The notes beneath the pieces are model-generated. The model did no database searches and was not told where the DNA came from. It saw nothing but the letters and a program-made list of their open reading frames with translations. A DNA stretch of 49,039 nt from Candidatus Nanopelagicales bacterium (GTDB lineage Bacteria; Actinomycetota; Actinomycetes; S36-B12): the NCBI GenBank assembly GCA_017857175.1, contig JAFMDS010000010.1, positions 1 to 49,039 on the forward strand, written 5' to 3'. Numbering within the stretch: position 1 is the stretch's first letter; every line of letters begins with the position of its first letter. The position numbers were made by a program, and so were the translations under genes. Positions 38,701 to 47,349 of the stretch are shown here, in pieces.

Positions 38701-39047
38701 GCCCGGGATTGGTCAGCCGAGGCTGCGTCCACACCAACGATCACTTCGGGCGGTCGAGTCGTGCGAGCCAACTGGGTGAGCACGGCTGGCAGCCAAACAT
38801 CGCCATTGTGGGAAACCAGGACCGTGGTGACAAAGTGGTTGCGCGTGATGCGTTCCACCGCAATGTCACTCAGGCTCTCGAGTCCGCCATGCTCCTGACC
38901 TTCGGTTTGGTCGGAGAACCATTCGGTGGGGATATCGTCGTAGGCATTTTCTGGAAGTTCAGGCTCAAGGATCTCCGGCTCAAGGATCTCAGACTCTGTG
39001 GTGAGCTGATCAGGGTCTTTGCCTGAATTAGGGGAAATTTCGCTCAC
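35757..39047 (-). CDS. Large glycosyltransferase family 2 protein with C-terminal multi-TM domain
   Basis: TTVLVSHNGDVWLPAVLTQLARTTRPPEVIVGVDAASADQS, WVWLLHDDGAPDAHCLERL, FRDDLDFCWRAHRMGERVLIATDALMHHREASAHGRRG, then many hydrophobic segments. Confidence 0.9.
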   Translation of the reverse strand: MSEISPNSGKDPDQLTTESEILEPEILEPELPENAYDDIPTEWFSDQTEGQEHGGLESLSDIAVERITRNHFVTTVLVSHNGDVWLPAVLTQLARTTRPPEVIVGVDAASADQSRAMLTEALGSDRVVELGTNPGFGAAVAAGLVTVPRPSLPEGHVEWVWLLHDDGAPDAHCLERLLATADDNPSAAILGPKILGWHDRRLLLEAGVAITADGRRVTGLERREHDQGQHDGTRDVLAVSSAGMLVRRDVWDALEGFDPALPLFRDDLDFCWRAHRMGERVLIATDALMHHREASAHGRRGDGNVDLLARDREAAVHVLLSHSTGLRAVLLAARLYLGSAIRALVYSLGKDFVAARGELSAVLSVLRHPGRIRQSRTLIARSATEPASVVNHLRPSTFDQIRSLLETATGLATTSNSTVTPLSALDSGPVDDDAAFLDQTSVGFIRRVMRKPSVLTILVLTIIAVVATRSLWLGQGIIQGGALLPSPWGASDLWQTYTEAWHNVGPGSTADSPTYLLFLAILATVLLGKATWAVQFVILLAIPLAGWAAYFASRGLIHGKGLRVWGAVTYALVPAMTGALAQGRMGTSVLAIALPFTIRSLYRLCQPGATVRRSAGTALLLAVVLSFAPGVWLIAFVAIIIVLLAVRKLMSTNIRPLAFAFGASFMVLMPWSFTLVREPVRFLLEPGLQSAYLTDPNISMTDILLLHPGGPGMSPLIITVGLVFAALMALLRSDRRNVVVMWWVLVAIAAVFALIQVMIPVTPPGQTVAIRTWAGPATLVMSIALIAAAALGAQGLRTRFVGQSFSLGQPVAAIAVIGAFLVPVVSALWLLPANDTTLFRGSSTTVPAFVAADSRSPQAPRTLVLSDDKSGRVTYTLLNGAGLTLGDADVPPPAQVWEAIDPYVASMASGRGGDEIAVLAGYGVRYVLLAQSSSEDIIPILDAEPGLRRLSNADGEVLWRVAGVTSRARISDGDTQSPVGIAQPGDVGVSPYIDQTLPDGSGTRVLYIGASADSRWKAGELKQVTTESPLNWSATFAIPQGSPMVVVEFDGSVRGYFLLAQLLIVLGLVITALPSRKHVDIDADAEALAALEARIQ
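38961..38992. repeat. 15-bp tandem duplication encoding EILEP repeats at the GT2 N-terminus
   Basis: ggctcaaggatctcc ggctcaaggatctca; encodes TESEILEPEILEPELPE. Confidence 0.8.
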
Positions 39048-39091
39048 CCCGTAACTCTACGGTGTGAGGCGCGGAATCGAAACGAGGTCTG

Positions 39092-39130
39092 AGTCTGCGT
39101 TAGGAGTCCGCGTTAAGAGTCCGCGTTAGG
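39092..39130. repeat. Three tandem copies of a 13-bp unit at the whiB stop codon
   Basis: gagtctgcgttag gagtccgcgttaa gagtccgcgttag; each copy carries TTA (TAA on minus); the last includes the whiB stop (39126-39128). Confidence 0.85.
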
Positions 39131-39416
39131 AAACTGCGCGCTTTTTGAGTCTGCGTCGCTCACGCTCGGAAAGGCCACCCCAAATGCCAAAGCGTTCGTC
39201 CTGTTCCAGTGCGTACTCCAAGCACTCCACCCGAACATCGCATGAGAGGCATACTTTCTTGGCCTCGCGCGTACTGCCACCCTTTTCGGGGAAGAACGCC
39301 TCGGGATCGGTTTGGGCACACAAGGCGCGCTCTTGCCAGCCCAGCTCCTCTGTATCAGCGAGAGGAACGACTCCAGTACTGGTTAACACTCGATCTGCTA
39401 CGTCCATTTCAGACAC
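39126..39416 (-). CDS. whiB: WhiB-family iron-sulfur transcriptional regulator (WhiB/WhiB2-like)
   Basis: LGWQERALCAQTDPEAFFPEKGGSTREAKKVCLSCDVRVECLEYALEQDERFGIWGGLSERERRRLKKR (C-X-CxxC-C, GIWGG). Likely GTG start at 39416 preceded by GAGGAGG; ORF extends to 39437. Confidence 0.96.
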   Translation of the reverse strand: MSEMDVADRVLTSTGVVPLADTEELGWQERALCAQTDPEAFFPEKGGSTREAKKVCLSCDVRVECLEYALEQDERFGIWGGLSERERRRLKKRAVS

Positions 39417-39576
39417 GTGCAGGACCTCCTCGATCACGAACTCGCGGTTTTTGACGACTCAAAGCAATTGCTTACGCTGTATTACAGGGGTGTAGTTCAC
39501 AAACGTCAAGCCCAATTTGGACAAAACAGACATATTTCGAGTTTTTTTTTGAAAAAGTTTCATTTTCACTCGGCGT

Positions 39577-39619
39577 GTCCCCTAGGGAGGGGACTCGTAT
39601 GAGGACTCCTCAGGGGAGT
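39577..39619. promoter_or_regulatory. Two small inverted repeats upstream of fbiA
   Basis: GTCCCC-TAGGGA-GGGGAC (39577-39594) and ACTCC-TCAGG-GGAGT (39605-39619). Confidence 0.4.
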
Positions 39620-39657
39620 TGCAGGGGGCCAGCCTTGAGTCATGGCAGTATGCGCAG

Positions 39658-40662
39658 GTGAATACGTCGACGCCACCACCACTGCGCATTACCACCCTCG
39701 CAGGGGGCATCGGTGGGGCACGGTTCATTCGGGGGCTCACCCAATCTGACCTAGTGGGCCGCGAATGCGATGTCACCGTGATTGCCAATACAGGTGATGA
39801 CATATGGGTGCATGGCTTGCGGGTCTGCCCCGACCTCGACACCCTCATGTACACCCTCGGTGGAGGCATCAGTGCAGAGCGGGGCTGGGGCCGCGAGGAC
39901 GAAACCTTCACTGCCAAAGAAGAACTAGGCGCCTACGGCGTTGAGCCCACCTGGTTTGGCCTCGGTGACAAGGACATCGCCACGCACCTTGTGCGCACGA
40001 CTTCGCTGCAAGCCGGCTACACGCTCTCGCAGGTCACCGCAGCATTGTGCGATCGCTGGCAGCCGGGTGTCCATCTCATTCCCATGTCCGATGATCGTTG
40101 CGAAACACATGTCGTGGTCGATCACCCCGAAAAAAATTCGCGCGCGGCAATACACTTTCAAGAGTGGTGGATTAAATACCAAGCAAGTCTTCCCGCACAT
40201 GAATTCATTTCGGTCGGATTGGACTCCGCAAAACCCGCACCGGGTGTGATCGATTCGATCATGAACGCTGATTTGGTTATCTTGCCTCCCAGTAATCCTG
40301 TCGTTTCGATTGGAATGATTCTCAATATTCCCGGTGTTGCCGATGCGCTCCGAAACACACCGGCGCCCGTTGTTGGGATTTCGCCCATTGTGAGTAACGC
40401 GCCTGTCAGGGGAATGGCCGACGCATGCCTGAAAGCAATCGGGGTGGAGACAAGTGCTGCTGCCGTTGCCCACCATTACGGCGCCCGAATCAACGGTGGA
40501 CTTATTGATTATTGGCTTATCGATGACTCAGATAGCGCTGCTATCCCTGAGATTGAGACTTCTGGTATTCGATGCATTGCAGTGCCTCTGCTGATGACCG
40601 ACATTGACGCAACAGGTGCCATGGCGCGCGCTGCAATTGATTTCGCGCTCTCGGGCACTTAA
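39658..40662 (+). CDS. fbiA: 2-phospho-L-lactate transferase (F420 biosynthesis, CofD/FbiA)
   Basis: LRITTLAGGIGGARFIRGL, VTVIANTGDDIWVHGLRVCPDLDTLMYTLGG, WFGLGDKDIATHLVRT, LPPSNPVVSIGMILNIPGV. Start uncertain (GTG 39658 favoured; ORF extends to 39619). Confidence 0.95.
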   Translation: MNTSTPPPLRITTLAGGIGGARFIRGLTQSDLVGRECDVTVIANTGDDIWVHGLRVCPDLDTLMYTLGGGISAERGWGREDETFTAKEELGAYGVEPTWFGLGDKDIATHLVRTTSLQAGYTLSQVTAALCDRWQPGVHLIPMSDDRCETHVVVDHPEKNSRAAIHFQEWWIKYQASLPAHEFISVGLDSAKPAPGVIDSIMNADLVILPPSNPVVSIGMILNIPGVADALRNTPAPVVGISPIVSNAPVRGMADACLKAIGVETSAAAVAHHYGARINGGLIDYWLIDDSDSAAIPEIETSGIRCIAVPLLMTDIDATGAMARAAIDFALSGT

Positions 40663-40679
40663 GGGATTGACGGGCGAGT

Positions 40680-42011
40680 ATGTCGGAGTTGTCGATTCGG
40701 GGTGTGCACCTAGCACACAAATTTCGCGAGGGCGATGATGTTGCTGCAATCACGCTTGACGCGATTGGGGTGGATTTGCGCGATGGCGACATCGTGACAA
40801 TTACGAGCAAGATTGTTGCTAAAGCCGAAGGTCGCGTTATCCATGCAGCCGACAGGGAAGATGCCATCACGGCAGAAAGTGTGCGCACACTTGCCACTCG
40901 CTCACATGCTCGTGGTCTCACGCGGATCGTGCAAACGCGGCACGGCTTAATACTTGCCGCAGCTGGCGTTGACGCGAGCAACACCGAGGACGGAACCGTC
41001 GTGCTCCTGCCCGAGGATTCGGATGCCAGTGCGCGCGCAATTCGCTCACACATACAAACCCACCGCGGGATAAATGTTGGGGTGGTAATTACCGACACTC
41101 TTGGACGTGCGTGGCGACTGGGTGTTACTGATCACGCCATCGGTTGTGCTGGTATTCAAGTTATTGATGACCTCACCGGCGAAACTGATGCATTTGGACG
41201 CGAGCTGGAAATGACCATGGTCGCAATCGCTGACGAATTCGCTGCGGCAAGCGAGCTAGTTCGAGCAAAAAATTCCATGACCCCAATCGCTGTAATCAGG
41301 GGCGCAAGTGGGTGGGTCACACCTCATGACGGTCCCGGTGCATCAGCGCTGATACGCCCTGAGCATGAAGATATGTTCTCCTTGGGAAGCCGCGAGGCAA
41401 TGGAACATGGTGCCCAGCAGGCCGTGCTCCAGAGGCGTACCGTGCGAACATTCGAGGACAGTGAAGTTCCACGCGGCGTAATCGAACGTTCAATAGCGGC
41501 GGCGATAACCGCTCCCGCCCCCCACCACACACAACCATGGCGCTTTTTGATTATGGAGCGTGGAGTTGATGATCAGCGACGTACGAACTTACTCGATGCC
41601 ATGTCAAAGCAATGGAAGTTTGACCTCAGTGCTGAAGGCAAGCCAGCCAAAGAAATAGATCGCAGGATTGCGCGTGGCACTATCTTGCGCACCGCGCCTG
41701 CAATCATTTTTGCATTCATGGATCTGACAAATGCGGCACACACATACCCTGAAGAGGGCGGCAGGAATGTCAGTGAACGCAATATGTTTCTCATCGCGGG
41801 CGGTGCAGCAGTGGAGAACATCTTGGTGTCACTCGCGGCCGAGGGTTATGGTTCCGCGTGGATTTCATCGTCAATCTTTTGCCCTGAAGTGATGCGCGCT
41901 GAATTGGGCCTCAGTCACAATGTTTGGGCGCTGGGCGCGATTGCTGTAGGAAAACCTGCAGGTGAGGCATCCCAAAGACCGCAACGTGAGATTTCAGATT
42001 TCCTATTGTAA
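40680..42011 (+). CDS. fbiB: Coenzyme F420:L-glutamate ligase fused to nitroreductase-like domain (CofE/FbiB)
   Basis: DIVTITSKIVAKAEGRVI, VGVVITDTLGRAWRLGVTDHAIGCAGIQVIDDLTGETDAFGRELEMT; C-terminal nitroreductase RRTVRTFEDSEVPRGVIERSIAAAITAPAPHHTQPWRF. Confidence 0.95.
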   Translation: MSELSIRGVHLAHKFREGDDVAAITLDAIGVDLRDGDIVTITSKIVAKAEGRVIHAADREDAITAESVRTLATRSHARGLTRIVQTRHGLILAAAGVDASNTEDGTVVLLPEDSDASARAIRSHIQTHRGINVGVVITDTLGRAWRLGVTDHAIGCAGIQVIDDLTGETDAFGRELEMTMVAIADEFAAASELVRAKNSMTPIAVIRGASGWVTPHDGPGASALIRPEHEDMFSLGSREAMEHGAQQAVLQRRTVRTFEDSEVPRGVIERSIAAAITAPAPHHTQPWRFLIMERGVDDQRRTNLLDAMSKQWKFDLSAEGKPAKEIDRRIARGTILRTAPAIIFAFMDLTNAAHTYPEEGGRNVSERNMFLIAGGAAVENILVSLAAEGYGSAWISSSIFCPEVMRAELGLSHNVWALGAIAVGKPAGEASQRPQREISDFLL

Positions 42012-42020
42012 ATTTGAATG

Positions 42021-43112
42021 TTATTGGTCGGCTGAAAAGCGAATAGCTAACTCAGGAATTACAGCATTGGCCCACACACGAACACCATCGCGCAATTCAT
42101 TATGGGCGCCAACTCTTGCACCATCACCGACCACGCTACCTTCAACTGTGCAGTCGTTTTCTATGACGGCTCCTGCACCAATGATGCTGTTGCGAATCCT
42201 GCACCGATCACCAATGACCGCACCGTCAAAAACAACGCACCCATCAATGACTGCGCCCGCGCCGACCTGCGCCTGTGCGCCGATCGTGGTGCCATTGGAT
42301 AGCTCTGCTGATCGTGAAATCTCAGCCCCAAGGAGGGCTAGGTAATGACTCGGAGTAGTCACGGCAGGTGATGGCGCAAACCCACGAACAAGGTCGACAG
42401 AACCCTGAACAAATGCAAGGGGCGTGCCAAGATCGAGCCAATACCCTGGGTCAACCACGCCACTCACACGCCGATTGGCCTCAAGCAATTGCGGGAACGT
42501 TTCGCGCTCTACTGACACCGCTCGATCAGCCGGGATGGAGTCAATAACGTTGCGGGTAAACACATAGCATCCAGCGTTGATTTGATCTGTAACAATTTCT
42601 TCAGGCGTTTGTGGTTTTTCAAGGAACTGCAAGACCTCCCCTGCCTCATTCGTTGGAACGAGACCATAGGCCCGCGGGTCATCCACTCGAGTCAAATAGA
42701 GGGTGACATCGCTCTGCGAGTCTTGGTGGTAATTGACCAGCCCATCAATATCGAGGCCCGTCAGCACATCACCGTTGAACACGAGGACTGGTTCGTCCGG
42801 TCCGGATTCCAACATGGCAGAGGCGAAACGAATGGCTCCACCTGTTCCCAGCGGAACCTCTTCGGTTGCAATAACAACTTCAATGCCGCTATCCGGGCCC
42901 ACGAGAGCCGAGTCGGCCAAGAAACTTGCAAAGACATCAGCCTTGTAACTGGTCGCTAGCACAAGACGAGTGACACCCGCTTCCCGCGCCCGCAGAATCT
43001 GATGCACGGTGAAGGGCACACCTGCCACGGGCAACATCGGTTTGGGAGTGTTGATGGTGAGTGGCCGCAGACGTGTTCCTTGGCCACCGACTAGCAAAAT
43101 CGCTTCGCGCAT
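42021..43112 (-). CDS. manC: Mannose-1-phosphate guanylyltransferase-like nucleotidyltransferase with C-terminal left-handed beta-helix
   Basis: MREAILLVGGQGTRLRPLTINTPKPMLPVAGVPF; VLVFNGDVLTGLD; hexapeptide repeats TTIGAQAQVGAGAVIDGCVVFDGAVIGDRCRIRNSIIGAGAVI. ATG at 43112 inside ORF to 43178. Confidence 0.9.
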   Translation of the reverse strand: MREAILLVGGQGTRLRPLTINTPKPMLPVAGVPFTVHQILRAREAGVTRLVLATSYKADVFASFLADSALVGPDSGIEVVIATEEVPLGTGGAIRFASAMLESGPDEPVLVFNGDVLTGLDIDGLVNYHQDSQSDVTLYLTRVDDPRAYGLVPTNEAGEVLQFLEKPQTPEEIVTDQINAGCYVFTRNVIDSIPADRAVSVERETFPQLLEANRRVSGVVDPGYWLDLGTPLAFVQGSVDLVRGFAPSPAVTTPSHYLALLGAEISRSAELSNGTTIGAQAQVGAGAVIDGCVVFDGAVIGDRCRIRNSIIGAGAVIENDCTVEGSVVGDGARVGAHNELRDGVRVWANAVIPELAIRFSADQ

Positions 43113-43160
43113 GTGCGCAGCCTGCCACAGGACCCACACGCAGCGCGAGTGCCTGCGGAC

Positions 43161-43172
43161 TACCCTGCGACC
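43161..43172 (+). promoter_or_regulatory. Candidate leaderless -10 element (TACCCT) for the TIGR03089 gene
   Basis: TACCCT (matches TANNNT) at 43161-43166, six nt before ATG 43173. Confidence 0.4.
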
Positions 43173-43820
43173 ATGCAATCAGATGTGTGGGGACTGCTCT
43201 CCCAGGTCAAATCGCCTGAACAACCCTTTGTCACGGTCATTGATCAAGGAGGAATTGGGAGTGGCCGCATCGAGTTATCCTGTACAACTCTGATCAATGG
43301 CGCTAGTAAAGCGGCCAATGGGCTGGTCGACATTCTCGACATCGAACCAGGGTGGTGCGCGCAGATAGACCTTGGGTGGACGTGGCAACAAAGCGTGTGG
43401 CAAGCCGCTGCGTGGATGTCCGGACTACAGGTGTCTCGGACACTCGATGAACCATGTGACGTGGTTATTGATAGCTCAAAGATTTCGATGCATCCACTGG
43501 GATTGCCCCAGCCTGACTCGGGGCCAAGTGACCTCACCGCTGAAGTGCTGGGACAGCCGGATGCATGGATGTATCCAAATTTTCATGCCGAGCAGGCTGC
43601 GTTAATCGAGGATGCACTTCACTGGGCACACAATCATGGGATCACCCATGGCGATCGAGTCGGCGTAGAAACAGACGTAGCCTCGAATCTGAGTGATGAG
43701 CACTTCTACCTGCCGCTGTTAGTGCCACTCGTTGTCGGTGGCAGTGTCGTGTTCGCCCCCCGAGTGAGTAGCCAGCTGAAGGAGCAGGAGCAAATTACCC
43801 GCGTACTTCCAGCGAAATAA
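43173..43820 (+). CDS. TIGR03089-family protein
   Basis: MQSDVWGLLSQVKSPEQPFVTVIDQGGIGSGRIELSCTTLINGASKAANGLVDILDIEPG; conserved neighbour of LCP/manC in actinobacteria. Confidence 0.8.
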   Translation: MQSDVWGLLSQVKSPEQPFVTVIDQGGIGSGRIELSCTTLINGASKAANGLVDILDIEPGWCAQIDLGWTWQQSVWQAAAWMSGLQVSRTLDEPCDVVIDSSKISMHPLGLPQPDSGPSDLTAEVLGQPDAWMYPNFHAEQAALIEDALHWAHNHGITHGDRVGVETDVASNLSDEHFYLPLLVPLVVGGSVVFAPRVSSQLKEQEQITRVLPAK

Positions 43821-45849
43821 TGGGGCTCACTCCTGCGGCCTGCCTGTCATCAACCACGAGCAACCGATAGGTGTAAACCGCCCCAGCAGGTTTGGCCTTC
43901 TTGATCAGGAATAAAACTTTTCCGTTTTTCTTCGTTTTTTTGGTTTGAACGGTTTTCCATTCACCTGTTTCGACATCACCAGACACGAGCACCTGGCGCC
44001 ACACGGTGAGACCCTTTTTTGCCGGACGTACTTTGGCTTTGATGAGAACTTTCTTGCCTTCTTTTACCGACACCGTGGGCAAACTCAACAGAGATACCTG
44101 CCGGGGTTTAACGCTCGGAACAACGCCAAGTGTCAAATCCGGACTTGCTCCGACGATCTCTGCCTTCAATGTGCTGACAACTCGATAAAGCTGGGTGGTC
44201 GCTGGGGGCCAGGCTTCTTTGACAGTAAAGGTGACCTTGCCTTTGGCTTTGGTCTTCTTTTTGGAAATTGTTTGCCACTCACTATTCACCTGTTGTTGCA
44301 GCCACACTCTCAATCCTTTGGCCGCAGGAGACACCTTTGCTGACACCGTGAATGGTTTACCCGCCGGAAGGTCCGCGCGATCCGCGGTTGTCAATGTGAC
44401 CGTGCGTGCATTTGCTGGAATGGGTGCAACCGCAGGTTGATCGGGTTGGGCCGGAAGGGCCGCTACCGCTAGCGGAACACCTTCATTGCCATCAATTGTT
44501 TTCAGGTAGGTCGATTTAAGTTTTAGCGCGGCCAGGATGGCCGTACCACTCTTTACCACTGTGGAACCATCCGGCAAAGTTGCGGTGATGCGTTTGACGG
44601 CACCGGAAACTTGCCGCTCTGTGATCGCCATGCTGGTAACCGCCGCCACCCCAAATGCTTGGGCAGCCTGCGCTTGGGTGATGGTGCGCGTCCAAGAACT
44701 CTCCGGGTTTGCCGGATCCAATGAGTAGGGATCCGGCACAGAGACGGCGTAGGGCAACAGTCCACCCCAAGCATCTGCACTTGCTTGACTCGCTCCCCCA
44801 TTGGACGCGGAGTAGAAGGCTTTGATCGGTTGACCATCGTAAAGAATTGCTAGTCCAGCTTCGGGTGACACATGGGTTGCGTTTACCGCGTTGACCCAGT
44901 TCTCGCCCTGAGCACCTGATTGTTTGGACCAGCCCACGAACGTTTGGTCTGAATATGGTCCGTTGCCATCGTCAAGGTGACAATTACAACTGGCACGAAT
45001 CCCCGAGTTGATTTTTGCCAACGCGTATGTACGGGCGGCGAGCACCTGAGCCTGTAGCGCGGCACCGGGCCACGAACTGGGGACCTCAGCAATGCCGTAA
45101 AGGTATTCCTCATGCAATCGCAACTTGTTGACAGCATTCAGACTTGTTTTTCCACCCGAGGTGTAGGGGGTGACTTCCACATAGCCATAGCGAAAGCGAC
45201 TACCCGGTCTGCTGAGGTCAGAGCCCTTGTTCACCACATGAACAACGGTGGAACCAATGGGCCGTGCGGTCGCCGACGGGCCAACACCAATCACGGTGCT
45301 CTCACCACCCGTTATTTTGACAACTTCGACTTGGCCATTTAAGCGTTGAAATCTGAATTCATCGGCTGGCGTGCCCTGGATAACCGCACCGTTCACGGCA
45401 ACTTCAAGGCCACCGCCGCTCGGGTCCAACGCTTCTGACTGCATTTCGATCAGCGCCTTGCGGTATTCAATATTGACTGAAATCTCCATGGTGTCCGGTA
45501 CCGGCGCGACGCTCGTGCCTTGGTAGTAATAGGTCACGATTGAGCCGGCGTCCATGCCGGCAACGGCCATCGATCGCGCACCCCATTGGGACATTCCCAC
45601 GCCATGGCCGAATCCCGCCCCCACCAGGGTGAAGTTGGCCGGCGGTTCATTTGCCTGGGCCGGGTTGGCTGCCAGGGATATGCCCATTCCTAGGGATGTC
45701 GCGATAAGCGCAGCGGTGACCGGCATGGACATGCGAGGTGCACGTCTTACTAGCGGCTTCCGACTTCCCACAACTGCCTTCCCATGTGTCACATGCGTCA
45801 CTTCTGTCTCATAAATAAGCCCTATTAGTGTCACATACACGCGGGCCAA
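43795..45849 (-). CDS. SpoIID/LytB-domain protein, secreted, with two C-terminal beta-rich repeat domains
   Basis: NFTLVGAGFGHGVGMSQWGARSMAVAGMDAGSIVTYYYQGT, EEYLYGIAEVPSSWPGAALQAQVLAARTYALAKI; signal region MSMPVTAALIATSLGMGISLAANPAQA. True start uncertain. Confidence 0.9.
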   Translation of the reverse strand: MARVYVTLIGLIYETEVTHVTHGKAVVGSRKPLVRRAPRMSMPVTAALIATSLGMGISLAANPAQANEPPANFTLVGAGFGHGVGMSQWGARSMAVAGMDAGSIVTYYYQGTSVAPVPDTMEISVNIEYRKALIEMQSEALDPSGGGLEVAVNGAVIQGTPADEFRFQRLNGQVEVVKITGGESTVIGVGPSATARPIGSTVVHVVNKGSDLSRPGSRFRYGYVEVTPYTSGGKTSLNAVNKLRLHEEYLYGIAEVPSSWPGAALQAQVLAARTYALAKINSGIRASCNCHLDDGNGPYSDQTFVGWSKQSGAQGENWVNAVNATHVSPEAGLAILYDGQPIKAFYSASNGGASQASADAWGGLLPYAVSVPDPYSLDPANPESSWTRTITQAQAAQAFGVAAVTSMAITERQVSGAVKRITATLPDGSTVVKSGTAILAALKLKSTYLKTIDGNEGVPLAVAALPAQPDQPAVAPIPANARTVTLTTADRADLPAGKPFTVSAKVSPAAKGLRVWLQQQVNSEWQTISKKKTKAKGKVTFTVKEAWPPATTQLYRVVSTLKAEIVGASPDLTLGVVPSVKPRQVSLLSLPTVSVKEGKKVLIKAKVRPAKKGLTVWRQVLVSGDVETGEWKTVQTKKTKKNGKVLFLIKKAKPAGAVYTYRLLVVDDRQAAGVSPIISLEVRG

Positions 45850-45945
45850 AGCGGGAACGCGGCTTATTTCGGGTGCGTCATACCGTTAGTCCCCCTGAAA
45901 TCGGCTTACTATGGGGAGCCCGTTCGCCCCAACAGAAGGAATTCC

Positions 45946-47349
45946 GTGAGTAATCGCCGCTGGCCGCGCATCCTCGCAGCAACTGCTTCGGGTGCCATTT
46001 TGGCGCTGACCGCGGTGGGAGCCGGCGTTACTGCTGTTCTGGGTCAACTCGAGGGCAATATCACCGCTCTAGATGTCTCTGAGCAGACCGGTTCCAGCGT
46101 CGAAAGTACTGACTCGGTTGTGATCGATGAAGTCACCGGCGAGACCGCCCCCTTCAATGTTCTCCTCATGGGCACGGACTCTCGGGCCGGCAAAGGTAAT
46201 AAGGGCTACGGCAGTACATCAAAGTTTGGCACCGCTGAGCGCTCTGACACTACGATTTTGCTCCACATTAATGCCGATCGGAGTCAAGCAACAGCGGTCA
46301 GCATTCCTAGAGATACGCTGATTGACCTGCCCAAGTGCAAGGTTGATGGCAAAACGGTGGGTGGTGGCACCGGCAAGTTCAATGAGGCCATGACCATCGG
46401 AGGACCAGGCTGCACACTGAAAGCCGTTGAACAAATGACCGGCATGCCGCTCGATAACTTCATGGTGATCGACTTCGGTGGTTTCAAGCGAATCACCGAG
46501 GCATTGGGCGGTGTGGAAATCTGCCTCAGCGAACCTGTCAATGATCCGCTGAGTGGACTGAAACTCGATGCTGGCAAACACGTGGTCTCGGGCGAAGAGG
46601 CGCTGGCATTTGTTCGCGCTCGCAAAACCCTGGGTGATGGCTCCGACACTTCGCGGATCCGACGCCAACAAGCATTCCTGTCATCCATGGCGCGCGAAGT
46701 TCTCTCGAGCGGAACCCTGCTTAATCCTGCCGCACTGCTCGGAGTTCTCAATGCCGCAACACAGTCATTGACGGCGGACCCACAACTGGCAAACATTGAC
46801 AACTTGCGTGAACTTGCAGTCAGCATGAAAGATCTGCGTCCCGCAGACATCACGTTCACCACGCTTCCGTGGTACCCGGCAGGCGATGGAGCCAACGTGC
46901 TCATGAACAAAAAGAAGGCCAAACCACTCTTCCAGTCCATGATCAATGACACGCCATGGCCACCCAAGGCCTCAAAGGATCAACCTTTGTTGCGCACCGC
47001 GCCACAAGACATTCGCGTTGAGATTATTAACGGAACGGGTGTCAAGGGTGCGGGCAAGAAAGCCAAAAAAGCACTGCGCTCAGAGGGATTCAATGTGGTC
47101 AACGTTAAAAACGGAATGCCTGCCACCGAAACAACACTTATTTATGACCCTGCGTGGGATGTCTCGGCCAAGACGATTGCTTATTCAGCAGACGTGAAAT
47201 CCGAACAGGCGCAGGAGGGAATCGGCGGAACAATGCAACTGATTATTGGGCCAGAGTTCACAACCGCGAAATCAGTCAAGATCAGCGATGCCCTCGCCGA
47301 CAAAACCGCCAACCTCAATACAGCTGATGAAAGTTTCTGCGCAAGCTAA
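45946..47349 (+). CDS. LytR-CpsA-Psr (LCP) family protein with LytR_C domain
   Basis: PFNVLLMGTDSRAGKGNKG...SDTTILLHINADRSQATAVSIPRDTLIDLP, GGVEICLSEPVNDPLSGLKLDAGKHVVSGEEALAFVRARKTLGDGSDTSRIRRQQAFL; C-terminal RVEIINGTGVKGAGKKAKKALRSEGFNVVNVKN. GTG start with AGAAGGAA upstream. Confidence 0.95.
   Translation: MSNRRWPRILAATASGAILALTAVGAGVTAVLGQLEGNITALDVSEQTGSSVESTDSVVIDEVTGETAPFNVLLMGTDSRAGKGNKGYGSTSKFGTAERSDTTILLHINADRSQATAVSIPRDTLIDLPKCKVDGKTVGGGTGKFNEAMTIGGPGCTLKAVEQMTGMPLDNFMVIDFGGFKRITEALGGVEICLSEPVNDPLSGLKLDAGKHVVSGEEALAFVRARKTLGDGSDTSRIRRQQAFLSSMAREVLSSGTLLNPAALLGVLNAATQSLTADPQLANIDNLRELAVSMKDLRPADITFTTLPWYPAGDGANVLMNKKKAKPLFQSMINDTPWPPKASKDQPLLRTAPQDIRVEIINGTGVKGAGKKAKKALRSEGFNVVNVKNGMPATETTLIYDPAWDVSAKTIAYSADVKSEQAQEGIGGTMQLIIGPEFTTAKSVKISDALADKTANLNTADESFCAS

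Noticed and set aside
39113-39319. 68 aa minus ORF overlapping the whiB 3' end
   Set aside because: Alternative frame within whiB and its downstream repeat; no support.
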